IMG/VR virus record: IMGVR_UViG_3300050821_006672
Location: 1 to 64,000 of that record
From: a virus
Length of the DNA stretch: 64,000 nt
Direction: 5' to 3' (one strand)
Part shown: positions 31,635-39,514 of the stretch, one piece after another
How the letters are laid out: each line of letters begins with the position of its first letter
Position numbering within the stretch: the first letter of the stretch is position 1
The notes under the pieces: model-generated
Database searches by the model: none
What the model saw: only the letters and a program-made list of their open reading frames with translations
Told to the model about the DNA's origin: nothing
Program-made: the position numbers and the translations under genes

Positions 31635-33182
31635 TTACTTCCTACCACGTAGAATGGACTTGAGCAGGTCTTCACCGGCCGATAACGCATTGAAGATACG
31701 CTGGTCATAAGTGCCGGCTACTACCAAGTCGTAAATGAATACGCGATCGTGCTGCGAGCCCTGGCGTTCGACGCGTCTACGTGTCTGCTTGCGCATGGAC
31801 GGTGTCACAGGGGATTCGTAAAATATCCCGTACTTGGAAATCTGAATGTTGAGGCCCAACCCCGAGTTGTTCTGCAACAGCATCACGCGACAGGACTGAT
31901 CATTGGCAAAGCGTTTGCGCATCTTGTCATGATCTTTGGTCTTGCCGTAGATGCGTACATGATTGATGCTGCGCTCCGACAATTCACGAGATATCATGTC
32001 GGCCGAGTAGTTGAATTCGTAGAACACGATGATCTTGTGCTCGGGACGAATGCTCTCGATGAGACTCAGCAACATGTCAAGCTTTGGGTGATCCTCGAAC
32101 TCGAACTGTGCTTTGGTGCCTTCATCGTCATCGTAATAACCCAGGTAGCCGGATGAAATCTGTCTCATGCGGAGAAATGCATTCTTCATCAAACGATAGT
32201 CGCCACGCGCATTGAGCAACGCCTGTTCCGTGCGTTCAGCGTAAACGAGAGCATCAACAGGAAGCTTGATTGCTTTCTTGATTTCTACGACTTTGGGCAA
32301 GTCGGCGGCGTTTGCTTCATAGCCCAGGCTACGATTAGCCAGCATGCGATTGAGAGTACCATTCATCTTCTCTTTGAATGTGTAGTCAATTCCTCCCCAG
32401 TAATTGGGTTTGCTAACAAAGAACGTCTCGCGGAATAGTCCTAGGGTCTTCCCTAGTGTCTTGCCCTGATCCACTAGGTACATCTGCGACCAGAGATCAA
32501 TGGGATCGTCAAATGGGGTACCTGAGAGCGCGAAGACGATCTCGGCCTTCTTTGATATTTGTCGACAGATACGAAAAGGCAGCTTCCCACGGGTCTTCAC
32601 CATGGTGGAGGCTTCTTCAAGGATGAGACCGTTCACGACCGAAAGAAGCTCTTTCAACTTGCCCTTGTCGGGAATGAGTCCATTCCTGTCTTTTTTATTC
32701 TTGCGTTTGATTACTCCTAACGTGCAGACCATGTGGAGCAGACCAGCGTAGGTCGTAATGGCAATCATGTAATTGCCATCCAGCAGCGCACGCCACTTCT
32801 CTTTTGACGATCCTTCCAGAATGCAGTAAGTGGTTTTTGGGGAATGCTTCTCGATCTCGAGTGCCCACTCGGTCACAACGGACTTTGTGGGAGCAAGGAC
32901 CAACGCACACTTGAGTGTCTTCAGCTTTTTGAAATATCGAACCAACGCTACAGACAAAAGCGTCTTGCCGGTACCCGTGTCACACATGTAGTATAAGCGT
33001 TTGAGTTTCGCGCCAGCGATGAAACACACTTTCTGGTGATGGTACAGCTTGAACCAGATTGGAGGCTGTACGGGCAGCCGATCCATTCGATTGTCGAGCT
33101 GCTCGTCGGAAAGGGCTTTGTATGCATTGCAATCGCGCAGAGGCCTTTGTAGGAACGTTTTGATTGTTCTGCGGGGGATCAT
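31635..33182 (-). CDS. SNF2-type superfamily 2 helicase
   Basis: 515 residues. Motif I DTGTGKTLLSVAL (68-80), Ia LVLAPTKSVV, motif II in the unusual form LILEEAS instead of DEAH, motif III FALSGTPFDD, and C-terminal motifs including IIVFYEFNYSA, NNSGLGLNIQ and RKQTRRRVERQGS match phage SNF2/UvsW-like ATPases. It probably remodels branched DNA or displaces proteins from DNA. The altered Walker B leaves a Glu pair but no Asp. Confidence 0.85.
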   Translation of the reverse strand: MIPRRTIKTFLQRPLRDCNAYKALSDEQLDNRMDRLPVQPPIWFKLYHHQKVCFIAGAKLKRLYYMCDTGTGKTLLSVALVRYFKKLKTLKCALVLAPTKSVVTEWALEIEKHSPKTTYCILEGSSKEKWRALLDGNYMIAITTYAGLLHMVCTLGVIKRKNKKDRNGLIPDKGKLKELLSVVNGLILEEASTMVKTRGKLPFRICRQISKKAEIVFALSGTPFDDPIDLWSQMYLVDQGKTLGKTLGLFRETFFVSKPNYWGGIDYTFKEKMNGTLNRMLANRSLGYEANAADLPKVVEIKKAIKLPVDALVYAERTEQALLNARGDYRLMKNAFLRMRQISSGYLGYYDDDEGTKAQFEFEDHPKLDMLLSLIESIRPEHKIIVFYEFNYSADMISRELSERSINHVRIYGKTKDHDKMRKRFANDQSCRVMLLQNNSGLGLNIQISKYGIFYESPVTPSMRKQTRRRVERQGSQHDRVFIYDLVVAGTYDQRIFNALSAGEDLLKSILRGRK

Positions 33183-33206
33183 AGGCCTGGAATGGCAAAA
33201 CCGTGT

Positions 33207-33383
33207 CTACGAGCGTCCTTCGCGGGAATTAGGGCGCCGCAATGTCTGTACAATCCTATCTCGCTCCCATAAATTCAATCCGAGAAGAAAACCTCGATAG
33301 TCTTTCCCGGCAATTTCGTGTCGATAGGGTATCGCTTCCAACTTGGTTGCTAGTTCTTCATCTTTTGGGTCTGTTGCTGTCAT
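33207..33383 (-). CDS. Small protein of unknown function
   Basis: 58 residues starting MTATDPKDEELATKLEAIPY, with a basic C-terminus. The ATG at 33383 lies seven bases from GGAGG and within the end of the dnaB gene (different frame), so it is translated with DnaB. No domain recognised. Confidence 0.6.
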   Translation of the reverse strand: MTATDPKDEELATKLEAIPYRHEIAGKDYRGFLLGLNLWERDRIVQTLRRPNSREGRS

Positions 33384-34824
33384 AGTCATCCTCCTCGTCT
33401 TCGTCGCCACCACTCCCCTTCATATCCTTTAGGAAGTCGAAGTATTTGGGCTCCAAAAGCATCGAGTCAATACAGAATTGTCCAACCTTGTAGTTCTGCG
33501 TAATCAGCACACCAAAGTGATCTTCTTCCGATCGGGCCTTGGCGATGTACATCCTGGCCAGCCCACGTTTGCGTTCTTCATCTGTACATGAATACACGGC
33601 AACCTGATCGGCGCTGTTGGTCAAGGCCCACGCCTCTGAGATTTGCGTCATTGACACCGTAGTTGATAATGCACTGATTCGTCCTGTCTGCTGCGCTGTG
33701 ATACCTGCGACGTTACGTTCTTCACAGAGCCCTTTGAACTCTTCTCCAATACGTCCCAGTGAGTTCGTGTGATCACGTGGGTCGGTCCGGGTTACGCCTA
33801 TATAATCCAAAAGAAGCATGTCCGGGATGAAATGTTCGACGACCTCGAGATGATCCAGGTAAGCCCGCAATCCATTCATGGTCAGCGAACGCATCGGAAA
33901 CTTGCGAATGATGATGTTGTCAAAGCGCGTACCGACATGGCTGATACGTGTTTGCAACTCATCCGAGATCGTCGGGTCCTCCCACGCAAAGTCGGGTTCG
34001 ATGATCTCTTGTTCAGCGCTTTCGAAGCGTCCCAGTTTGTCCACGTTGAGTGTCGTCGATAGAAACTCTTTCTCCTGGCGTTTTGGCATCGAGAACAAAC
34101 GTTGGTAGTAGCGTTGCGCGACTTCATCTTCGGTGAGTTCAAGAGTAATGTGCGCGATCTTCTTGCGTTGGAGGAATGCACGAGCACCCTGATCGATTAA
34201 GTACCAGCTTTTGCCAAATCCCGTAGGCGCCAGAAACAACGTGACGGCTCCGCGTGCCGGTACGAAGCGCCTTCTGTCGAACTGTTCAATGCCTGAAATG
34301 AATTCGACCTGGCGGTTCTGTAGGTTCTCAATGACGCGTTCGTAGTTGCTCAGGTGTAGTCCGGGTTTGAAGTCAATCTCGCGGGTGTGAAGAATATCAT
34401 TCCAGATTTCCTCGACCTCGGCGATTGCCAACTCGTTGTTGGATTCGAGGCGCTGGGCCGAGCGCAATACCGCGTCTTTCAACCGTTGCGTGCGATGAAA
34501 AGAACTGAGCTTGTTTACGACGTATTCCCCGTTGATGCTCTCGGATAACTCCAGCATTGCAACGAGGATGTTGTTATAAGTCTGCGCCTTTCGGTTGTTG
34601 GGATCATCGATGATATCGGCAACGAGGTCCTGCGTGTGCTGTTTGGGTGCCTTACTGTGCTGGCGCCAGTAATCGATACAGCGTTCTACAATGATACGTA
34701 GTTCGCCCTCGAACAACTGGGGCTCGATCAGATTGACAACAATTTTTCCATAGATGTCGTTATGCGCAATGACTGTCGCCAGGTTCTCCTGCAACGTCCT
34801 TGTCAGGAGTTTCTTATCTGCCAT
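33358..34824 (-). CDS. dnaB: Replicative DNA helicase, DnaB type
   Basis: 488 residues. The N-terminal helical domain (1-150) is followed by a RecA-like core: Walker A LAPTGFGKSWYLIDQ, THITLEL-like AHITLELTEDE, Walker B DMLLLDYIGV and the GITAQQTGR sensor. It unwinds ahead of the polymerase with the DnaG-type primase at 24086-25084. The acidic C-terminal tail (GGDEDEEDDYD) may bind partners. It directly follows thyX. Confidence 0.9.
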   Translation of the reverse strand: MADKKLLTRTLQENLATVIAHNDIYGKIVVNLIEPQLFEGELRIIVERCIDYWRQHSKAPKQHTQDLVADIIDDPNNRKAQTYNNILVAMLELSESINGEYVVNKLSSFHRTQRLKDAVLRSAQRLESNNELAIAEVEEIWNDILHTREIDFKPGLHLSNYERVIENLQNRQVEFISGIEQFDRRRFVPARGAVTLFLAPTGFGKSWYLIDQGARAFLQRKKIAHITLELTEDEVAQRYYQRLFSMPKRQEKEFLSTTLNVDKLGRFESAEQEIIEPDFAWEDPTISDELQTRISHVGTRFDNIIIRKFPMRSLTMNGLRAYLDHLEVVEHFIPDMLLLDYIGVTRTDPRDHTNSLGRIGEEFKGLCEERNVAGITAQQTGRISALSTTVSMTQISEAWALTNSADQVAVYSCTDEERKRGLARMYIAKARSEEDHFGVLITQNYKVGQFCIDSMLLEPKYFDFLKDMKGSGGDEDEEDDYDSNRPKR

Positions 34825-34825
34825 A

Positions 34826-35494
34826 TCAATCTGTACTTTCCCACGCCGCTATGCAAACAGGCGTAACGCCTCTTGCCAGTTCCTTCATGGCGTCAGCGTA
34901 AACCCTTATTTCATACTGTGCATGGGTGTCACAGCGCAGAGTTAAAAATCGAAGTAGATTGAGTAGATTCACCGTTGCAAACATATGAGAGTAGGTCGCA
35001 ACCGGCAATACCGACCGCGCTAGTTCGCGGGGAACATCCTGCGCCAAAAGAGAACGATACGCTGCAAATGCCGCACGGCAACTGTGATCGATCATGGATG
35101 GGACTAACATGTCGCGTTCAGTAGACAAGTCACGACCTTGTTTGTTCGATTTCGACTGTGATCCAATATGTTCAGGCCTTGGTACGTAGAACACCTCAGG
35201 CAATTCTTTGTATCTAGCACTCAACTCGTTGTAACTGAAAGTTCTGTGGCGATGCCACTGCCGAAAGACAAAGATCGGAGCCATTACCTCGAACGTAAAC
35301 GTCACTGCTTCGAACGGTGTAGTGTGCTTGTGTTTCCACAAGTAGTTGATCAGGCGTGTATCAGATTTCTCATCCTCACCTGCGCGCCACGCAGCATCGT
35401 AAGACACGCGCGCAGCCCGCACTACTGACAGGTCGGAACCCATACTATCGACAAGTCGTACAAAACCGTGATCTAGCACGTCAATTTTTTGCAT
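34826..35494 (-). CDS. thyX: FAD-dependent thymidylate synthase
   Basis: 222 residues with the diagnostic RHRTFSYNELSARY (82-95). It makes dTMP from dUMP using methylene-tetrahydrofolate, FAD and NADPH, supplying dTTP for replication. Full length. GGAGAG precedes the ATG, which lies inside the end of the frameshifted DUF3310 gene. Confidence 0.96.
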   Translation of the reverse strand: MQKIDVLDHGFVRLVDSMGSDLSVVRAARVSYDAAWRAGEDEKSDTRLINYLWKHKHTTPFEAVTFTFEVMAPIFVFRQWHRHRTFSYNELSARYKELPEVFYVPRPEHIGSQSKSNKQGRDLSTERDMLVPSMIDHSCRAAFAAYRSLLAQDVPRELARSVLPVATYSHMFATVNLLNLLRFLTLRCDTHAQYEIRVYADAMKELARGVTPVCIAAWESTD

Positions 35495-35718
35495 TGTTGC
35501 TCTCCAAGTTGGAAATCTCGCGGTTAAGATACCATCTCGCCTTTTTCAGGTCCTCAAGTGCCGAATCTTTCTTTCCGGCTCGGCAGATGTACTTGACACA
35601 GTTCCCAAGCGGGAAATTAAGACCCCACGCCTCGATAACCTTGATCGCTTCGTAAAGGTTGTCGGCACCGCCGTAGTTGTGGAGGATGGTTGATCTTTTC
35701 AGATGGGCTGTCTGCCAT
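35481..35718 (-). pseudogene. DUF3310-family gene with a one-base frameshift
   Basis: From ATG 35718 the frame reads MADSPSEKINHPP. The family pattern HYGGADNLYEAIKV, GNCVKYICRAGKK and DLKKARWYLNREI continues in another frame to TGA at 35481. Removing one A from CCACAACTAC (about 35676) restores one protein of about 78 residues. Either the gene is inactivated or the sequence has an indel error. DUF3310 proteins are common next to nucleotide-metabolism genes and may act in nucleotide turnover. Confidence 0.8.
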
Positions 35719-35723
35719 AGCGT

Positions 35724-35888
35724 TTATTCTCTAAACGCCATCTGGAACTGCTCGCGTACTAGCCTTGTAGTTTCGTACACGACACGTTGTGCCTCTGTCA
35801 GCATCTCACGGTCACCCGCTTGCATACTCATAGTCGCGGGGGCGAACTGATGGAGTACGGCAAGAGCCTCGGGGAGAGTCAGTGTCAT
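35724..35888 (-). CDS. 54-residue protein of unknown function
   Basis: MTLTLPEALAVLHQFAPAT begins a fully helical small protein. Start ATG 35888 overlaps the previous stop (ATGA) and has CAGGAG upstream. No domain recognised. Confidence 0.6.
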   Translation of the reverse strand: MTLTLPEALAVLHQFAPATMSMQAGDREMLTEAQRVVYETTRLVREQFQMAFRE

Positions 35889-36358
35889 TTCGTGGTCTCC
35901 TGTCTGACGATAAGCTTGAGTAATCCAGCTTTCGCATATCCGGGGAAGTTCTGGTCGATCACAGCAGGAATACGGTTCAGATTGCGTAGTAAGGTATTCC
36001 CTGTGGTTGGCACACGTTGGCGGGTCATATATTGCCATAACAGGTCAATTGCAGTTGTGAGTAATGCTTCTTGCTCGAGGCGGGTACTGACGGCTTTCTC
36101 GGCGAATGAAATGGCCAGGTTGATCTTGTTAAGCTGCCCAGTCTTGTTGACTGCGAACTTTGGGCATTCGATCCCGCGGGCGTTGAGCACAGAACAAATC
36201 ACATTGACCACAATGTCTGGATCAAGGCCACCATTGACCTTCTTGACAACAGGCTGTGTAGACCCTTTCAAGGCTTTTATCCGTTGGTGTAATGCATCCA
36301 ATTCCCGGGCAGACAGGAACGGCAATTTGGAGATGATCTCATGTAAATCGGAACGCAT
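35885..36358 (-). CDS. Protein of unknown function, first gene of the leftward block
   Basis: 157 residues, mainly helical: an N-terminal LSARELDALHQRIKAL helix and a middle DIVVNVICSVLNARGIECP segment. A weak AAGAAG lies before ATG 36358. It is the first leftward gene next to the divergent region, a position often held by early regulators, but no DNA-binding motif is evident. Confidence 0.6.
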   Translation of the reverse strand: MRSDLHEIISKLPFLSARELDALHQRIKALKGSTQPVVKKVNGGLDPDIVVNVICSVLNARGIECPKFAVNKTGQLNKINLAISFAEKAVSTRLEQEALLTTAIDLLWQYMTRQRVPTTGNTLLRNLNRIPAVIDQNFPGYAKAGLLKLIVRQETTK

Positions 36359-36421
36359 GCATCTTCTTCATACTACGTACAAATACAATACTACATGAGA
36401 GTAGCATAGCAGGCATACCTA

Positions 36422-36446
36422 CCCTACCCGTATCCCCTCCCCTCCC
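36422..36446 (-). other. G-quadruplex motif in the divergent region
   Basis: The minus strand has five G-tracts of three or four (36422-36424, 36427-36429, 36434-36437, 36439-36442, 36444-36446) separated by one to four bases, a clear G4-forming pattern upstream of the leftward block. Confidence 0.6.
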
Positions 36447-36449
36447 GCA

Positions 36450-36491
36450 GTTTAAGTCTGCGTTTGACGTAGAGCGAAGGCAGACTTAAAC
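36450..36491 (+). repeat. Perfect 12-bp inverted repeat in the divergent region
   Basis: GTTTAAGTCTGC (36450-36461) and its exact reverse complement (36480-36491) flank 18 bases. It lies between the two divergent gene blocks and could be an operator for a dimeric regulator, a cruciform at a replication origin, or a transcript hairpin. Confidence 0.75.
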
Positions 36492-36539
36492 GTATATTCG
36501 TAGCTCTTTATCCTGCGTTTATCGCTCCGCCATGTATCG

Positions 36540-36828
36540 GTGGCCAGCCGCCTCCCCACCCATTACGTATGCCGGGCCAGCATGAGGGGGTAGTACGGGA
36601 TTTACATCCCAGGAGCATTTATCCCTCAGGGCAAGCTACACCCAGTCGGGCCGTCGGGTTAACCGGCGCAGGTATGACTAGAATCTTTGATGGGATGTTT
36701 ATGGGCTTTGGAGGGGTTGCAACCAGGAACTCAATCGACTATAAGCCGGGTTCCGGTTGGATGCTCGCCGTCGGAAGCTCCATCCAATCAGCCCCGGCAA
36801 GGTCACTCTTGGCCGGGGCATCTTTTTG
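36540..36828 (+). ncRNA. Possible structured non-coding RNA ending at a terminator
   Basis: About 290 bases without a convincing gene but with several stems: GGGAT/ATCCC near 36598, a palindrome GGTTAACC near 36657, a 9-bp stem (GGTTGGATG with CATCCAATC) around 36756-36789, then the strong terminator. No upstream promoter is clear. An open frame (36569-36844) crosses the terminator and is unlikely to be translated. It may be a small RNA or an origin-associated region. Confidence 0.35.
36791..36828 (+). terminator. Strong Rho-independent terminator
   Basis: GCCCCGGC (36791-36798) pairs with GCCGGGGC (36812-36819), with an inner CAAG/CTTG extension and one bulge, followed by ATCTTTTTG. It lies just before the rightward promoter at 36841-36868 and stops transcription entering from the left. 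Confidence 0.8.
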
Positions 36829-36840
36829 TATAGACCCAAA

Positions 36841-36868
36841 TTGATTTGTCGACAACCCTCTGTATGAT
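36841..36868 (+). promoter_or_regulatory. Sigma-70-like promoter for the QueF-QueE-NusG operon
   Basis: TTGATT (36841-36846), a 16-base spacer and TATGAT (36863-36868), 28 bases before the first rightward start at 36897. It follows a strong terminator, as expected for a new transcript start. Confidence 0.6.
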
Positions 36869-36896
36869 AGTCATGAATTCAATGGGAGGTTGATAG

Positions 36897-37190
36897 ATGT
36901 ATTCCTTGACCAATGTTCCCAAGAAATCCGACGATCTCGAAATCAAAGGCATCGTTGATGGTGAGAACATCCGCATTGTTTGTGCTAAGCGCCACGCAGA
37001 TGCTAATGATGATTGGTTAGGTATGGCGGATAGCTATCTAGGTGACCACATGCTCACGAAACCCGCTGCTTTGCGTAAGATGTATGCAGACGATTTGGTG
37101 ACTGCTATTCGTCTGGCCCGTGATGCCGGTTATGCACAAGCCCAACACGACATTCGTTTGGCGTTGGGCATTTCTCGTGAAAGGATTTAA
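36897..37190 (+). CDS. First protein of the rightward operon, function unknown
   Basis: 97 residues starting [19 protein letters not shown] beta-rich N-terminus is followed by helices with [27 protein letters not shown] lies before the ATG. Directly upstream of queF with a 2-base gap, so likely co-expressed with the deazaguanine genes. No family recognised. Confidence 0.6.
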   Translation: MYSLTNVPKKSDDLEIKGIVDGENIRIVCAKRHADANDDWLGMADSYLGDHMLTKPAALRKMYADDLVTAIRLARDAGYAQAQHDIRLALGISRERI

Positions 37191-37192
37191 CC

Positions 37193-37651
37193 ATGGACCT
37201 TTCAGAACTCACCCAACTCGGCAGTGTCAGCGAAATCCCTGAGTCGCCGGATAGAGCAGTCATCGAGATCGTCAACAACCCTTATCCGCAGTTGCCCTAC
37301 ACGTGTCGGTTCACCTGTCCTGAAATGACCTCTTTGTGCCCACGGACGGGTGCTCCCGACTTCGCAACGATCGTCATCGACTACCAACCCAAAGAGTTCC
37401 TGATCGAATCCAAATCCCTCAAACTGTTCATCGCGTCGTTTCGCAATCACAGAGGCTTCCATGAAGTCTGTACCGTCATGATCTGTGATCGCCTCTATCA
37501 AGCAGTTTCACCATGTTGGATTCGTGTCGTCGGTATGTGGATGCCGAGGGGCGGAATTCCTATCGACGTTGTGATCGAGGTCGGTTGTCCTGAAGGCGAT
37601 CAGCTTCCTCCCGAGATGCCAATCGACCTTCGTGCTTATCGGGCAAGGTGA
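37193..37651 (+). CDS. queF: preQ0 reductase (7-cyano-7-deazaguanine reductase), type I
   Basis: 152 residues, the length of single-domain QueF. Cys49 in [14 protein letters not shown] is the catalytic thiol, Asp56 the acid, ESKSLKLF (72-79) the NADPH/fold signature, and [10 protein letters not shown] (82-91) supplies the conserved His/Glu. It reduces the preQ0 nitrile to the aminomethyl group of preQ1 with 2 NADPH. Its presence in a phage with DpdA predicts preQ1 rather than preQ0 in DNA. Confidence 0.93.
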   Translation: MDLSELTQLGSVSEIPESPDRAVIEIVNNPYPQLPYTCRFTCPEMTSLCPRTGAPDFATIVIDYQPKEFLIESKSLKLFIASFRNHRGFHEVCTVMICDRLYQAVSPCWIRVVGMWMPRGGIPIDVVIEVGCPEGDQLPPEMPIDLRAYRAR

Positions 37652-37654
37652 GAT

Positions 37655-37954
37655 ATGGCCAACATTGCGGAGTTGATCACACAGATTGAAACTTTTCTGG
37701 AAGATGCTGATCGTTTCGAACTTGCTGATGACAGTGTGGTTGATATCTGGCCGGCTACTAGAGCACTGGATGAGTTGAAACTCGTCCTCGCCGCGCAGGC
37801 GCAGGAGATCGAGCGGCTAAGAGACGCACTAGAGGCCTGTCGCCAACATGTCCGGCATCACAACAATTCGGGAAGTTGGTGGAACGATCCAATAGTTTGG
37901 AAATTAATGCGAGAGAAAATTGACCCAGCACTTGGAATAGAGACGCGAGAATGA
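37655..37954 (+). CDS. Small helical protein of unknown function
   Basis: 99 residues: an N-terminal helix (IAELITQIETFLEDADRF) and a coiled segment (AAQAQEIERLRDALEA) of the type seen in the other small phage coiled-coil proteins of this window. GGTGAGAT lies before the ATG; the stop overlaps the amidoligase start. Function unknown. Confidence 0.6.
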   Translation: MANIAELITQIETFLEDADRFELADDSVVDIWPATRALDELKLVLAAQAQEIERLRDALEACRQHVRHHNNSGSWWNDPIVWKLMREKIDPALGIETRE

Positions 37955-38871
37955 CTCTATCATTCGGGGCAGAGCACGAGTGGGCCGACTTCCCACTCGA
38001 TGGGGTATTTCCTTATGGATTCAAGCATAACAAGAAAGATCACACCGTCGTCAATTCTAATGGCATTGCCAATGACCCGTCTGGTAGGCTCTACAAGTTT
38101 GGTGGTGAGATCAATTCCCCACCGACAGATTCGATAGGCGATCAACTCGACATCACCGAGAGATTAATTGACTACTTGGACATGGCGAAAGTGAACTATC
38201 GCTCCAACTTGCATATTCATCTACGTGTTCCCGGGTTGCGTGATGATCTTGCCATGCTCAAACAGGTCCAGAGATACACTCACACGAACATGCCTGCCGC
38301 GTTGCAACTCATCGAGCCCATTCCCAAGCCTTCTCATCGGGACAAACAATTCGAGAATCATTTCCAAGCTTACGAAGGTGCTCTGCGCCGCTACAAACGC
38401 AGGTGCGTCAGTCATCACACGTTGCTGACGCCTAAACGTCTGGCCTACCAACTCGAGGCCAGGACATGCGATGAGTTCTTCAGGCTAGAAGTTCCTGCCG
38501 CCCCCAATGGACGCGTGCTATGGCATCTCCAACCAAGACTGTGTGTGTCTTTGAGACAAATGCTGGAGACCGATACGATCGAGTTTAGGCATTGGCCGGG
38601 TACGCTTGATATAGACGAGTTATCGACATGTTTCCAATGGTGCAAACGTTTCATCATTGCGGCGATGAATGATCGGCCTATACTCGACTTGTTGGCATGG
38701 GCCAGGAAACAAACGTTCCCGAAGTTCCCGGATTACGTCCACTGGATGGAGTTACGTTATCGTGCCACGGTCCATGATGGGTCCCTGTCCAAGGACGAGA
38801 TCAAGCGTAATATCGCGAGAATACTCGATGGTAAGTTTGATGAACACGGAATAGGCGAGTCATTGCCATGA
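37951..38871 (+). CDS. Amidoligase-like enzyme (COOH-NH2 ligase family)
   Basis: 306 residues. FGAEHEWADF near residue 5, FGGEINSPPTDS near 50, the metal/nucleotide-site HIHLRVPG near 86, and the late TIEFRHWPGTLD near 210 follow the order of Amidoligase_2 enzymes, ATP-dependent ligases that join a carboxylate to an amine. It overlaps its neighbours by ATGA and lies between queF and queE, so an attractive substrate is the amine of preQ1, free or in DNA. This role is inference; peptide or protein modification is the alternative. Confidence 0.7.
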   Translation: MTLSFGAEHEWADFPLDGVFPYGFKHNKKDHTVVNSNGIANDPSGRLYKFGGEINSPPTDSIGDQLDITERLIDYLDMAKVNYRSNLHIHLRVPGLRDDLAMLKQVQRYTHTNMPAALQLIEPIPKPSHRDKQFENHFQAYEGALRRYKRRCVSHHTLLTPKRLAYQLEARTCDEFFRLEVPAAPNGRVLWHLQPRLCVSLRQMLETDTIEFRHWPGTLDIDELSTCFQWCKRFIIAAMNDRPILDLLAWARKQTFPKFPDYVHWMELRYRATVHDGSLSKDEIKRNIARILDGKFDEHGIGESLP

Positions 38872-39320
38872 ACATCCTCGTTGTCTGCCTTGGTAACATC
38901 TGGCGCTCGCCATTGTGCGCAGCGGTCCTGTCACGTGAAAAAGGATTAAGTGTCAAGTCCGTGGCGTTCCTCAAAGGAGGCAGGCGTGCCGCTCCCGGTG
39001 CGAGAGATTATGCACAAAACAAATTGAACGTGGACCTATCCGAACACCGCTCGCAGCAGATTACCGCGGCTGACATTGGCTGGGCCGATATCATAGTATG
39101 TATGAACGAAAGGCACATTCAACGTTTGAAGGCACTCGTCCCGCGTAAACAACTGTGGTGGGTGCGTAATCTCGGGGATTACGCCGATCCTGTAAGATCG
39201 TCAATTCCCGATCCCAACTTCATCTCTGATCCGATCCGCCTTGCGAAAACGTTGGATTTGATCTACAAGGCGTCTACCAACTTGGGAAGGCAACTCGTAG
39301 CCAAGACGGTGTCAAAATGA
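38868..39320 (+). CDS. Low-molecular-weight protein tyrosine phosphatase-like
   Basis: 150 residues. VCLGNIWRSP (Cys7 to Arg13) is the CX5R phosphate loop, and DYADP near residue 108 carries the general acid Asp. Overlaps the amidoligase by ATGA. Members dephosphorylate phosphotyrosine or act as arsenate reductases, and may cut other phosphoesters. In this operon it could process a phosphorylated intermediate of base modification, but this is guesswork. Confidence 0.8.
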   Translation: MNILVVCLGNIWRSPLCAAVLSREKGLSVKSVAFLKGGRRAAPGARDYAQNKLNVDLSEHRSQQITAADIGWADIIVCMNERHIQRLKALVPRKQLWWVRNLGDYADPVRSSIPDPNFISDPIRLAKTLDLIYKASTNLGRQLVAKTVSK

Positions 39321-39514
39321 CCGTCGTTATTTTCCGTGATGTTCAGATTGGTGATATGATCTTGGCTATTCGAGCAGCAAAATGGTTGTTGGCGCAGGAC
39401 CTAGGTCAGAAAGATGCTATACTGGCTTATGGTAAAGGTGATGATGAGAAAAGCTTCTATGTCAAACGCAACAAAAGCAGCATTACGGTGAGGTCGTGCT
39501 CCCGATCTTTGTGA
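39317..39514 (+). CDS. Small protein between phosphatase and QueE
   Basis: 65 residues starting MTVVIFRDVQIGDMILAIR, ATGA-coupled to the phosphatase and overlapping the queE start by 19 bases. The N-terminal half looks natural (beta strand and helix); the Ser/Arg-rich end may be incidental. No family recognised. Confidence 0.5.
   Translation: MTVVIFRDVQIGDMILAIRAAKWLLAQDLGQKDAILAYGKGDDEKSFYVKRNKSSITVRSCSRSL

Noticed and set aside
36569-36844. 91-codon plus-strand frame
   Set aside because: It runs through a strong terminator hairpin and its T-run and lacks a ribosome site.
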